From NCBI GenBank assembly GCA_947492825.1, contig CANLNT010000002.1:876501-940500 (forward strand): DNA of 64,000 nt. The letters are read 5' to 3'. Position 1 is the stretch's first letter. Each line of letters begins with the position of its first letter. The notes beneath the pieces are model-generated. The model ran no database searches and had not been told where the DNA came from. It saw nothing but the letters and a program-made list of their open reading frames with translations. This stretch comes from an uncultured Paracoccaceae bacterium. Lineage in GTDB: Bacteria > Pseudomonadota > Alphaproteobacteria > Rhodobacterales > Rhodobacteraceae. This document shows, piece by piece, positions 48,807-56,897 of this stretch. The translations under genes and the position numbers were made by a program.

Positions 48807-49430
48807 TCACTGGCGGGGGGGGAAGCTCTTGTATACTGGCAAACGCCAGCCAAAGGCGATGCTGCCGCCGCGCAAGGCAAAGGTCACACCACCGCAGATC
48901 ATCAGTGCAACTGGCGCAGACAAACCGGCAAAATCGGCCAGCACCGCCGCGCCCGCACCAACCAGGGCGCAGGTCACGTAAAGCTCGCCCTGTTTCAGCA
49001 CCAGCGGCACTTCATTGCAGACCACATCCCGCATCAGCCCGCCAAAACACCCCGTAGTGATCCCCATGATCAGCACGATGGGCCAGTCCATGCCCATCGC
49101 AAACGACACCCCAACCCCTGCCGGGACCGCAACGGCGAGGGCCATGGCATCAAACCAGACGATACTGCGATAGCGGCTTTCCAACAGATGGGCAGAGAGA
49201 AAAACGATCAAAGCCGCAAGCGTCGCGACCCCAATGAAATAGGGGTTTGCGATCCAGAACACCGTGTCGCGGTTCAACAGCACATCGCGCAGCGTGCCCC
49301 CACCCACCGCCGTCAGGCTGGCGACAAAGACGAACCCAACGATGTCCAACTGCGCCCGGCTCGCTACCAGCGCGCCGGTCAGGGCGAAGACAAAGACCGA
49401 GGCGTAATCAAGTGCGGCAAGCAGTGTCAT
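48807..49430 (-). CDS. TRIC-type cation channel / UPF0126 membrane protein
   Basis: 207 residues, about seven membrane helices in two repeats, as in the YicG/UPF0126 family: [31 protein letters not shown], and the second-half equivalent [16 protein letters not shown]. The paired G-G-x-x-R-D motifs match prokaryotic TRIC-like channels. The start at 49430 overlaps the rnhA stop (ATGA). Physiological ion and role are not established. Confidence 0.88.
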   Translation of the reverse strand: MTLLAALDYASVFVFALTGALVASRAQLDIVGFVFVASLTAVGGGTLRDVLLNRDTVFWIANPYFIGVATLAALIVFLSAHLLESRYRSIVWFDAMALAVAVPAGVGVSFAMGMDWPIVLIMGITTGCFGGLMRDVVCNEVPLVLKQGELYVTCALVGAGAAVLADFAGLSAPVALMICGGVTFALRGGSIAFGWRLPVYKSFPPRQ

Positions 49431-49879
49431 GGCTTGAACGGGGCCATCCCGGCCCGTGCCAGCGCGTCTGCGCGCTCGTTCTCGGGGTGGCCCGCGTGGC
49501 CTTTGACCCATTCCCAGGTCACATCATGGCGCTGGGTGGCGTCATCCAGCCGCTTCCACAACTCTTCGTTCTTGACCGGCTTCTTGCTGGCGGTTTTCCA
49601 GCCCTTTGCCTTCCATCCGAAAATCCACTTGGTGATCCCGTCCTTGACATAAGAACTGTCCGTCACAATCGTGATCTTGGATGGTTTATCCAATGTTTCC
49701 AAAGCGGTGATCGCCGCCATCAGCTCCATCCGGTTATTGGTCGTCTGGGCTTCCCCGCCCGACATCTCGCGCTCTTTCAGAACAGTATCACCCTGCCGCG
49801 CGATCAACAGCGCGCCCCAGCCGCCGGGGCCGGGGTTGCCCGAACAAGCCCCATCTGTATAGGCGAAAAGCTCAGCCAT
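49427..49879 (-). CDS. rnhA: Ribonuclease HI
   Basis: 150 residues. Removes RNA from RNA-DNA hybrids. Catalytic residues are in place: Asp in [17 protein letters not shown], Glu in [11 protein letters not shown], Asp in I-V-T-D-S-S-Y-V, and the late Asp in [19 protein letters not shown] supplies the flexible His loop. It is embedded in a minus-strand run of overlapping genes: its start overlaps the methyltransferase by 8 bases and its stop overlaps the TRIC-type gene by 4. Confidence 0.96.
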   Translation of the reverse strand: MAELFAYTDGACSGNPGPGGWGALLIARQGDTVLKEREMSGGEAQTTNNRMELMAAITALETLDKPSKITIVTDSSYVKDGITKWIFGWKAKGWKTASKKPVKNEELWKRLDDATQRHDVTWEWVKGHAGHPENERADALARAGMAPFKP

Positions 49880-50468
49880 GTTTGCGCGCCCGCATCACGA
49901 CAAAAGGGTCATTGGTGCCGGCGCAGCCAACCTCTTTGCCCTCATGAATATCAAGGACGTCAAAGCCTGCATCACTCAGAAGGCGCTGCAAGTCGGGCAC
50001 GGTGACGTAGCTATAGAACCGATCAATCGCATCGCGGTCCTCTCCGGTGCCGGTCTTCATCCCAATGTGGCACACGCCGTTTGGCTTCAGCGCGGTCGCA
50101 ATCGCCAAAAGATGGCGCGGCAGGTCGGCCGCGGGCGCGTGCAGCAAAGAGAAATTGGCCCAGACCCCGTCATAGGCTGCCACCGCATCCAACCCGTCGA
50201 ACGTCATCAAACGCGCGCCGATCTGATGGTCCCGATTGGCCAGATCAACCATCCCCTGCGAGGCATCTACCGGGTCAGGCCGAAACCCGGCATCACGCAG
50301 ATGGACCGAGGCGCGTGCAGGTCCACACCCAAGGTCCAACACCCGGCCACCCGCAGGCAAAAGCGCCATGAAGGCGGTCAGGTGCGCGCTGGGTTTAGGG
50401 GTGTCCACGTATGCGGCATAGCGCGCAGCCGCCGTGTCATAAAATTGAATTGTCTTGGCGTCGGGCAT
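49872..50468 (-). CDS. Class I SAM-dependent methyltransferase
   Basis: 198 residues. SAM-binding motif I reads [12 protein letters not shown]; later motifs are [34 protein letters not shown] and [12 protein letters not shown]. Acceptor unknown. The ATG at 50468 overlaps the stop of the DUF3429-like gene (ATGA); the much longer frame to 50921 has no support. Part of a five-gene overlapping set. Confidence 0.88.
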   Translation of the reverse strand: MPDAKTIQFYDTAAARYAAYVDTPKPSAHLTAFMALLPAGGRVLDLGCGPARASVHLRDAGFRPDPVDASQGMVDLANRDHQIGARLMTFDGLDAVAAYDGVWANFSLLHAPAADLPRHLLAIATALKPNGVCHIGMKTGTGEDRDAIDRFYSYVTVPDLQRLLSDAGFDVLDIHEGKEVGCAGTNDPFVVMRARKHG

Positions 50469-50911
50469 CACAGGATCAATGGCAAAAGGGTCAGGACAAC
50501 GATGGTGGTCAACAGGACACGCAGCGCCATCCACCAGCGCGGCGTCAGCCCTTTTTGCCAGAATTGCAGGTCCAAAAGCAAAAGCCCTAGGAACCCCACG
50601 GCGAGGTTCATCGCGGCAGATGTGGGGCCACCGCCAACCATGAAGAACGCCCAAAGGGCGGGGATCACGGACAGGGCGTAACCGATCCAGCCGTCTGACT
50701 TTGTGGCAAAACCCCAAAGCACACCGGACATGAAGGCAAGGATGATCGTCCCATAAGACAGCTGCACAAAGGGGCCGACAAAGCGCCCGCCAAGGTTCAT
50801 TTGCGCCCAGGTCCCTAGGTCCGGGATCAGCAGCGTCAGAGCACCCCAAAGAAACGGCAGGAGGCCTGCAAGACCAAGCAAAAGCGGCCCGCGTGGGATC
50901 TGTCGTAGCAT
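50468..50911 (-). CDS. DUF3429-like membrane protein
   Basis: 147 residues with four to five helices: P-L-L-L-G-L-A-G-L-L-P-F-L-W-G-A-L, S-Y-G-T-I-I-L-A-F-M-S-G-V-L-W-G-F-A, G-Y-A-L-S-V-I-P-A-L-W-A-F-F, L-A-V-G-F-L-G-L-L-L-L-D. The G-x-x-x-P-F and F-x-x-G-x-x-W-G pattern matches the DUF3429 family. Function unknown. Start and stop each overlap a neighbour by four bases (ATGA), so it is translated as part of the cluster. Confidence 0.8.
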   Translation of the reverse strand: MLRQIPRGPLLLGLAGLLPFLWGALTLLIPDLGTWAQMNLGGRFVGPFVQLSYGTIILAFMSGVLWGFATKSDGWIGYALSVIPALWAFFMVGGGPTSAAMNLAVGFLGLLLLDLQFWQKGLTPRWWMALRVLLTTIVVLTLLPLIL

Positions 50912-51369
50912 CAGCGGGCAAGCTCCTTGATCAGCAAGGCAATCCGCTTGGCGCGTGTTTCCGCCCGTTTGGCGGAGGTGACACCATGCAACAGCCCGCG
51001 CTGTTTGCCGGGCGTCAGGGCGTCCCATTGGTGTGTCGCCTCTGCAGCTCGCAGGGCGAGGGTCAAATCCTCTGGCACCTCGACCAGATTTGGATCGGCC
51101 TTGCGCAGACGCACGTCGATCACTTCTCCGGGGGTGATATCACAGTCGCGCAACAGAGATTTCCCTGCGTAAACGAATGTTTGATCGATCACTGGCGCTT
51201 TGGTCAGGGCGAGGTTGACCGGGTAGTCGTTGAGTTCACCCTCAACGCGGCGGGCTCCTTGCGCTGCAAGTTCCTCTGTCACCTCATCGGGCAGTGGCAG
51301 CACGGTATAGGTGCTTTCGCCCCAGATCATCGGCACCACGCGGCCCTCAAATGTGATGTAATCGGTCAT
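50911..51369 (-). CDS. YdeI/OmpD-associated family protein (DUF1905)
   Basis: 152 residues. N-terminal DUF1905 beta domain (I-T-F-E-G-R-V-V-P-M-I-W-G-E-S-T-Y-T-V-L-P-L-P, L-N-D-Y-P-V-N-L-A-L) and a C-terminal bacteriocin-protection YdeI/OmpD-associated segment (W-D-A-L-T-P-G-K-Q-R-G-L-L-H-G-V-T-S-A-K-R-A-E-T-R). The family function is poorly defined. ATG at 51369; the stop overlaps the DUF3429-like start. It begins 10 bp after the HAD gene. Confidence 0.82.
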   Translation of the reverse strand: MTDYITFEGRVVPMIWGESTYTVLPLPDEVTEELAAQGARRVEGELNDYPVNLALTKAPVIDQTFVYAGKSLLRDCDITPGEVIDVRLRKADPNLVEVPEDLTLALRAAEATHQWDALTPGKQRGLLHGVTSAKRAETRAKRIALLIKELAR

Positions 51370-51379
51370 GGCGCGTGAC

Positions 51380-52051
51380 TTAGCACGCCCCTTGATAAAG
51401 CCCAAGATGCCGCGCACCCGCCAACAGGTCGGGCGCGATATGGTGACCCAGCGCGCGCAATTCATCGGTTGGCGGGACGGTGTCGGGCACCTGCACAGTG
51501 ATCATGCCAGCTGCATGGGCCGCACGCACGCCGTTCTCTGAATCCTCAAAGGCAGCACAGGTCGCCGGATCAAGCCCAAGACGGGTGGCGGCGCGTAGAT
51601 AAATATCGGGCGCGGGTTTGCTGGCGCTCACCTGATCACCGCCAACCAAGTCGCCAAATAGGTCCGCAATTCCGGATTGGTCCAGATGTTTATGCGCCTT
51701 CGCGGTTCGGGTGCTTGTGGCGATGATGTAGGGGATGCCGGCATCCTGCAGCGCCAGCGCAAAGCTGCGGACACCGGGTTTGACCGGAATGCCTTTCGCG
51801 ATCTCTTGCGCGATGTCCGCGTCCCAGATCACATTAAACGCCTCCAACGTGACGCGCCCGGCCAATCCGGCGGTCAACAGCTGGTTCCCTAGCGTGTTGT
51901 TGGTGCCCACAAGGCTTTGGAACAGCGCATCATCCTGCGGCAGGTCAAGGGCCGTCAAAGTGCGGCGGAAAGCGTCAAAATAAAGTTGCTCGGTGTCCAG
52001 CAGCAGGCCGTCCATATCGAAAATGACGCCTTTGGGGGTTGTGTGGGGCAT
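51380..52051 (-). CDS. HAD family phosphatase (beta-phosphoglucomutase-like)
   Basis: 223 residues. HAD motif I V-I-F-D-M-D-G-L-L-L-D-T-E, motif II I-I-A-T-S-T-R-T, Lys in A-S-K-P-A-P-D-I-Y, motif IV F-E-D-S-E-N-G-V-R-A-A. The four-helix cap after motif I places it in subfamily IA, with phosphoglycolate phosphatases, sugar phosphatases and phosphoglucomutases. Substrate cannot be chosen from sequence. Start context is weak, but the reading frame begins at a standard position before motif I. Confidence 0.88.
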   Translation of the reverse strand: MPHTTPKGVIFDMDGLLLDTEQLYFDAFRRTLTALDLPQDDALFQSLVGTNNTLGNQLLTAGLAGRVTLEAFNVIWDADIAQEIAKGIPVKPGVRSFALALQDAGIPYIIATSTRTAKAHKHLDQSGIADLFGDLVGGDQVSASKPAPDIYLRAATRLGLDPATCAAFEDSENGVRAAHAAGMITVQVPDTVPPTDELRALGHHIAPDLLAGARHLGLYQGAC

Positions 52052-52115
52052 CGGGATGATCCGGGTGTTGGGGAGGGGCCAAGGTTAGGGCGATCGCCCA
52101 CCAGGGCGGCGCGGC

Positions 52116-53066
52116 TCAGGCCGGTTCGCGCAGCACGCGCGGCACTTTGAATTCGACGTTTTCGACGGCGGTCTCGACCATTTCCACTGTCACGTCATAG
52201 CGGTCGCGGAAGGCGTCAATCACTTCGTTGATCAGCACTTCGGGGGCAGAAGCGCCTGCGGTGATGCCCATGCTCTTGATCCCCTCGAGGCTGCGCCAGT
52301 CGATGTCGGTGGCACGCTGCACCAGTTGCGCGTAGTTGCAGCCAGCGCGTGCGCCAACCTCGACCAAGCGTTTGGAATTGCTGGAATTTGGCGCGCCAAC
52401 AACCAGCATCGCGTCGCACTTTGGCGCCATCACCTTGACCGCCTCTTGCCGGTTGGTGGTGGCGTAACAGATGTCTTCCTTGTGCGGGCCGACGATGCCG
52501 GGGAACCGCGCTTGCAGGGCGGCCACGATATCAATCGTATCGTCTACCGACAGTGTGGTCTGCGTCACAAAGGCCAGCTTGTCCGGATCGCGCACCGCGA
52601 CGGTTGCCACGTCTTCAACGGTTTCCACCAACAGCACTTCGCCATCGGGCAACTGCCCCATGGTGCCAACCGTTTCGGGGTGGCCCGCGTGGCCGATCAT
52701 GATCATCTGCAACCCGTTGTCCGCGTGGCGCTGCGCCTCGATATGGACCTTGCTGACCAGTGGGCAGGTGGCGTCCACATAGACCATCTCGCGCTTGGCG
52801 GCAGCGGCTGGCACCGCCTTGGGCACACCGTGGGCGGAAAAGATTACCGGGCGGTCATCGGGGCATTCATCCAGCGTTTCCACGAATACCGCACCCTTGT
52901 CGCGCAGCCCGTCGACCACGAATTTGTTGTGCACGATCTCGTGGCGCACAAAGACCGGGGCGCCCCATTTGTCCAATGCCATCTCTACGATCTTGATCGC
53001 GCGATCCACGCCCGCGCAGAAACCGCGCGGCGCAGCAAGGTACAGGGTCAAGGGCTGTTGTGTCAT
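52116..53066 (-). CDS. ispH: 4-hydroxy-3-methylbut-2-enyl diphosphate reductase
   Basis: 316 residues. Last enzyme of the MEP isoprenoid pathway, making isopentenyl and dimethylallyl diphosphate with an iron-sulfur cluster. The three cluster Cys are in [23 protein letters not shown] and [11 protein letters not shown]. Further family features are [14 protein letters not shown] and [11 protein letters not shown] at 53066; the longer frame is unsupported. Divergent from the membrane hydrolase gene. Confidence 0.96.
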   Translation of the reverse strand: MTQQPLTLYLAAPRGFCAGVDRAIKIVEMALDKWGAPVFVRHEIVHNKFVVDGLRDKGAVFVETLDECPDDRPVIFSAHGVPKAVPAAAAKREMVYVDATCPLVSKVHIEAQRHADNGLQMIMIGHAGHPETVGTMGQLPDGEVLLVETVEDVATVAVRDPDKLAFVTQTTLSVDDTIDIVAALQARFPGIVGPHKEDICYATTNRQEAVKVMAPKCDAMLVVGAPNSSNSKRLVEVGARAGCNYAQLVQRATDIDWRSLEGIKSMGITAGASAPEVLINEVIDAFRDRYDVTVEMVETAVENVEFKVPRVLREPA

Positions 53067-53202
53067 GCGCCTAGAGCTAGTCACTTTGGCCGCACAGGTC
53101 CAGACGCAACCACGTCGCAGCCACCAGACTTGGCGCAAATGCGGGTTGCGATTAGGCTGGGCGCATTATTTCGACCGTTTTCAGTTTTCCACAGGTGATT
53201 TG

Positions 53203-55107
53203 ATGACCGAACAAGACGTGATTACCCACGAAGGCGACCCGCCCATTCAAGAAGCCGACTCTGTCCCGGGCGAGGTGACGGATGGCTATGTCGGCGTGAT
53301 CTATTTTCATGGCATGGGCGAACAGCGCCGCATGGAAGAGGTCAGCCGCCTTGTGGAAAGCATCGACACCTATTTGCGCCGTTCAAGACATGTGCACGGG
53401 CAACCTCTTGGCTACCTCAAAGAGATCAAGACCGTCAGCGAGCCACACCGCGTCAAGAACCGCAACGAAGAACAGGTCTATTACACCAAGACCCGCCATT
53501 TCGCCGAAGGTCACAGCAACAAGAACGCAGACGGCAAGCCAGACCCGGTGCGCGCGGCGCGCTTTTTTGAGGTGTATTGGGCCCCGCAAATGGCGCAGGG
53601 TCGCAACCCTTTGGGTGTGACCAAGTGGATCATGCGGCAGATCTGGCGACCCTTCATCATGATGGTCACACCCTGGCGCGAACGGCAGCGCCTGCGCCGC
53701 GCGACCCTTGCCGAGATGGCCGAACGCGCCGCTGAAAAGCCCGATGGCACACCCAAGCAAGACTTCGAGGATTTGCTGACCACCTACTATCTCTTTGGCC
53801 GCGGCGTGACCCCCGAAGACGATGACCCTGCCAGTGACGGCGGCGAAACCACTGCCGCACTGAAAGACAGCGGCAAGTTCAGCGCCTTTGAGACGTTTCT
53901 GAAACGGACCCACGCCGATGATCCCGACAAGGCCACCCGCCTGACCGGTTTGGCAAAGACGTGGTGGTGGAAATATTTTTATATCGAGGTGTTTAATCTG
54001 GGCGTGATGATCACCGTGGCACTGGCCGGCCTGATGGTGGCCGGGGTCTTTGTCAGCCTCGTGCTCAGCCTGCTGTCCCTGACCACGGACTATCTGACAG
54101 GGTTCAACATACCCGTGCCGGACTGGCTTTCGGCGGATTGGACGACGGCCGCCGGGCTTGCGGGGTCTTTGGCGATTGCGGGCGGACTGGGCAAGTTTCT
54201 GGGCAGCTTTATGGGCGACGTCGAGGCATGGGCCAGCCTGTCGGAAACCGATGCGTTGCATGAACGGCGCAAAGCGGTACTGAACGAAGGCATGGACGTG
54301 ATGCGTCATGTGCTCAGCGATCCAAAGTGCAAGCGGGTGATCGTGGTGGGCCATAGTCTGGGCACCTCGGTGGCGCATGATACACTGCTGGCGCTGGCGC
54401 AGCGCAATCACGGCCACAACAACAATGGCGATGTCATGAAGGGGCCGGTGGCGCTGACCAAAATCCGGCATCTGGTCACGATTGCCTCGCCCATCGACAA
54501 GATCAATTACTTCTTCGAAAGTTACCGCACAGGCTTTGCCCACTATAGCCGCGCCTACGAATCCATGCGCGGCGATATCAAGTCACCGCCCTTCAGCCGC
54601 AATGAATCGCAACCCTATATCCATTGGGTCAACTATTGGGATCTGGCCGATGTGATCTCTGGCAGTTTGCAGTCGCCCACGGGGGCCGACAGCATGACGA
54701 ACCGGGTCAACAATGTGCATATCTCAAACCTGCATTTCCCCAGTCCCGGCGCGGCGCATTCCGCGTATTTTCAGAATCGGACGGTGATTTCTCAGGTGTT
54801 TGACATGATCTACTTTGGCCGTGGCAACTATGATGGCGATACGGTTGGCTTTATCGACGACAACCCCAGGAACGGGCGCGACTACACCCATCTGGACTTC
54901 AAATCTGACGCCAACTCCAACAGCGGTGCAATCTATCGCTTTCTGGCGACATTGGTGATCTGGGGGGCAGCACTTGCGTTGGCGGGATGGTTCTTTGAGA
55001 TGCAGCGCTTGTTCTTCTGGCCTGCGTGCATTGCCGCCGTATCAGCGTTCTTTTTGTATATCGGCTGGGGCTCCAGCTTTCGGTCCAAGAACAAAGAACC
55101 GCTTTAG
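53203..55107 (+). CDS. Membrane-associated alpha/beta hydrolase-like protein of unknown function
   Basis: 634 residues. Begins with an acidic stretch, then V-I-Y-F-H-G-M-G-E-Q (a strand with an oxyanion-type H-G). Two hydrophobic segments are near 268-295 (F-N-L-G-V-M-I-T-V-A-L-A-G-L-M-V-A-G-V-F) and 315-345, and another pair is near the C terminus (about 585-625). The lipase elbow V-I-V-V-G-H-S-L-G-T-S-V places nucleophile Ser385, and I-A-S-P-I-D-K-I follows. I infer a serine hydrolase with cytoplasmic domains held at the inner membrane; the substrate is unknown. AGGTGA precedes ATG 53203. The frame extends upstream to 52795 only because no stop occurs opposite ispH. Confidence 0.75.
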   Translation: MTEQDVITHEGDPPIQEADSVPGEVTDGYVGVIYFHGMGEQRRMEEVSRLVESIDTYLRRSRHVHGQPLGYLKEIKTVSEPHRVKNRNEEQVYYTKTRHFAEGHSNKNADGKPDPVRAARFFEVYWAPQMAQGRNPLGVTKWIMRQIWRPFIMMVTPWRERQRLRRATLAEMAERAAEKPDGTPKQDFEDLLTTYYLFGRGVTPEDDDPASDGGETTAALKDSGKFSAFETFLKRTHADDPDKATRLTGLAKTWWWKYFYIEVFNLGVMITVALAGLMVAGVFVSLVLSLLSLTTDYLTGFNIPVPDWLSADWTTAAGLAGSLAIAGGLGKFLGSFMGDVEAWASLSETDALHERRKAVLNEGMDVMRHVLSDPKCKRVIVVGHSLGTSVAHDTLLALAQRNHGHNNNGDVMKGPVALTKIRHLVTIASPIDKINYFFESYRTGFAHYSRAYESMRGDIKSPPFSRNESQPYIHWVNYWDLADVISGSLQSPTGADSMTNRVNNVHISNLHFPSPGAAHSAYFQNRTVISQVFDMIYFGRGNYDGDTVGFIDDNPRNGRDYTHLDFKSDANSNSGAIYRFLATLVIWGAALALAGWFFEMQRLFFWPACIAAVSAFFLYIGWGSSFRSKNKEPL

Positions 55108-55150
55108 CCGGGCAGGGTGGGATGGGCCAGCGATCCGGCCCACCGCCTGA

Positions 55151-55729
55151 CTACTTGGCCGTAATCATTTCTTCGTCGGCATCCTCTGCCGGGCGCGGCT
55201 CGCGCGGTGGGCGGCCCACAACATCGCGCAATTCATCGAGTTCGATGAAGTTGTCGCACTGGCGGCGCAGTTCGTCCGCGATCATCGGCGGCTGGCTGCG
55301 GATGGTGGAGACAACCGAGACACGAACACCCTTGCGCTGCAGGCTTTCGACCAGCGGGCGGAAATCACCGTCGCCGGAAAACAGCACGATGTGGTCCACA
55401 TGCGGTGCAAGTTCCATGGCATCGACGCAAAGTTCGATATCCATGTTCCCCTTCACCTTCCGACGGCCCATGCTGTCGGTGTATTCCTTGGCCGGTTTCG
55501 TCACCATGGTGAAACCGTTGTAGTGCAACCAATCAACCAGCGGCCTGATGGGTGAATACTCGTCATTCTCCAAGAGCGCCGTATAGTAAAAGGCGCGCAG
55601 CATTTTGCCACGGCGCATGAACTCCTGACGAAGCAACTTGTAGTCGATGTCAAACCCCAGCGACTTGGCAGCCGCATACAGGTTCGATCCATCGATGAAG
55701 AGCGCCAGGCGCTCGTCACGATAAAACAT
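55151..55729 (-). CDS. NYN domain protein (LabA/DUF88 family)
   Basis: 192 residues with the PIN-like NYN nuclease fold: R-L-A-L-F-I-D-G-S-N-L-Y-A-A-A, K-G-N-M-D-I-E-L-C-V-D-A-M, V-L-F-S-G-D-G-D-F-R-P-L-V and G-V-R-V-S-V-V-S. The Asp residues in F-I-D-G, V-D-A-M and G-D-G-D-F form the metal site. Homologues are proposed RNases; the cyanobacterial LabA affects clock output. The C-terminal tail is charged and probably flexible. AAGGACG lies before ATG 55729. Divergent from folK. Confidence 0.9.
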   Translation of the reverse strand: MFYRDERLALFIDGSNLYAAAKSLGFDIDYKLLRQEFMRRGKMLRAFYYTALLENDEYSPIRPLVDWLHYNGFTMVTKPAKEYTDSMGRRKVKGNMDIELCVDAMELAPHVDHIVLFSGDGDFRPLVESLQRKGVRVSVVSTIRSQPPMIADELRRQCDNFIELDELRDVVGRPPREPRPAEDADEEMITAK

Positions 55730-55825
55730 TAATCGTCCTTCCAAAATGTATGTTCTGCGAGAGTGGTGGGTCGTATGTGAGTGGTCTAGTTTCGCAAAAC
55801 ATGTCGATAATAGGATGTTTTCGTT

Positions 55826-56416
55826 TTGACACAATGCCCCGAAACGGACCGAATAGGCCCAAAAGTGCTGATTTCCGCAGGAAGTAACGCAACTGCGACC
55901 ATAGTTGACGCGGCGGCAATTGTACAAAAGTGCAAGCGAGATCTGGCCTTGGCACTGGGTGCGCCTGTGTCAGCCAGCCGAATCTATCGCACCCCGGCGT
56001 TTCCGCCGGGCGCGGGTCCCGACTTTGCCAATGCGGTTTTTTCTGTGCCAACGACCCTGTCGCCCAAGGACGTACTTGTCCATTTGCACCGGTTGGAGGC
56101 GGATGCAGGCCGGGTGCGGGATCAGCGTTGGGGGCAACGGGTTCTTGACCTTGATCTGATCGCATATGGCGACACCGTGGCACCTGATCTGGCTGTCTGG
56201 CAGCGCTGGCACGACCTGCCGCTTGACCAGCAGATGCAAAAGGCCCCGGATCAGCTGATACTGCCGCATCCGCGCGCGCAGGATCGGCCTTTTGTTCTGG
56301 TGCCTCTGCGCGATGTGTGTCCCGCCTGGGTCCATCCGGTTCTGGGCCTTGATGTGGACGCCATGCTGGCGCGCTGTGATCCTGCCGATATCGCCGCCGT
56401 AGTCGCTTTGGACTAG
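55826..56416 (+). CDS. folK: 2-amino-4-hydroxy-6-hydroxymethyldihydropteridine diphosphokinase
   Basis: 196 residues. Transfers pyrophosphate from ATP to the pterin in folate synthesis. Recognised from L-I-S-A-G-S-N-A-T, Y-R-T-P-A-F-P-P-G-A-G-P-D-F-A-N-A-V, L-E-A-D-A-G-R-V-R-D-Q-R-W-G-Q-R-V-L-D-L-D-L-I and I-L-P-H-P-R-A-Q-D-R-P-F-V-L-V-P-L. The start reads TTG at 55826 with TAGGATG eight bases ahead; a later GTG at 55862 would cut into the first strand. The pattern lacks a few residues of the standard G-S-N-L-G motif but keeps the rest. Confidence 0.9.
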   Translation: MTQCPETDRIGPKVLISAGSNATATIVDAAAIVQKCKRDLALALGAPVSASRIYRTPAFPPGAGPDFANAVFSVPTTLSPKDVLVHLHRLEADAGRVRDQRWGQRVLDLDLIAYGDTVAPDLAVWQRWHDLPLDQQMQKAPDQLILPHPRAQDRPFVLVPLRDVCPAWVHPVLGLDVDAMLARCDPADIAAVVALD

Positions 56417-56500
56417 CCGCCCGAATCGACTTGTCAATCCAGAACGCAGCCCTTAGATGAAGGGCTTGCGATACCGCTTTGTCTGGACAGGAGTGCGCCA

Positions 56501-56857
56501 ATGGCCCGCGTCACCGTAGAAGATTGCGTCGATAAGGTTCCCAACCGGTTCGAACTTGTCATGCTCGCCGCACACCGTGCGCGCGAAATCTCTGCCGGTG
56601 CGCCGATCACGGTCAACCGCGACAACGACAAGAACCCTGTCGTGTCCCTGCGCGAGATTGCCGATGAAACTCAGCAGGCGGACGACCTGCGCGAGCGCAT
56701 GATCGAAGCCAACCAGACCCAGATCGAGGTTGATGAACCCGAAGAGGACAGCATGTCCTTGCTGATGGGTGCCGAAGCCGCCGACAAACCGGCCGAGGAT
56801 GATCTGAGCGAAGAGAAACTGCTGCGGGCGCTGATGGAAGCGCAGGGGCAGCGCTAA
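56501..56857 (+). CDS. rpoZ: RNA polymerase omega subunit
   Basis: 118 residues. [31 protein letters not shown] is the classic omega N terminus, and [13 protein letters not shown] gives the second helix. The acidic C-terminal tail (about residues 60-118) is typical of alphaproteobacteria. GACAGGAG lies before the ATG. The relA/spoT gene follows 40 bp later, the usual pairing. Confidence 0.96.
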   Translation: MARVTVEDCVDKVPNRFELVMLAAHRAREISAGAPITVNRDNDKNPVVSLREIADETQQADDLRERMIEANQTQIEVDEPEEDSMSLLMGAEAADKPAEDDLSEEKLLRALMEAQGQR

Positions 56858-56897
56858 GGCCGCGCAACCGGCCACATTGTAAGGGCGCCGGACCAGC

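Noticed and set aside
52795-53202. N-terminal extension of the membrane hydrolase gene over ispH
   Set aside because: It is antisense to ispH, has no family features, and a good AGGTGA site marks the start at 53203.
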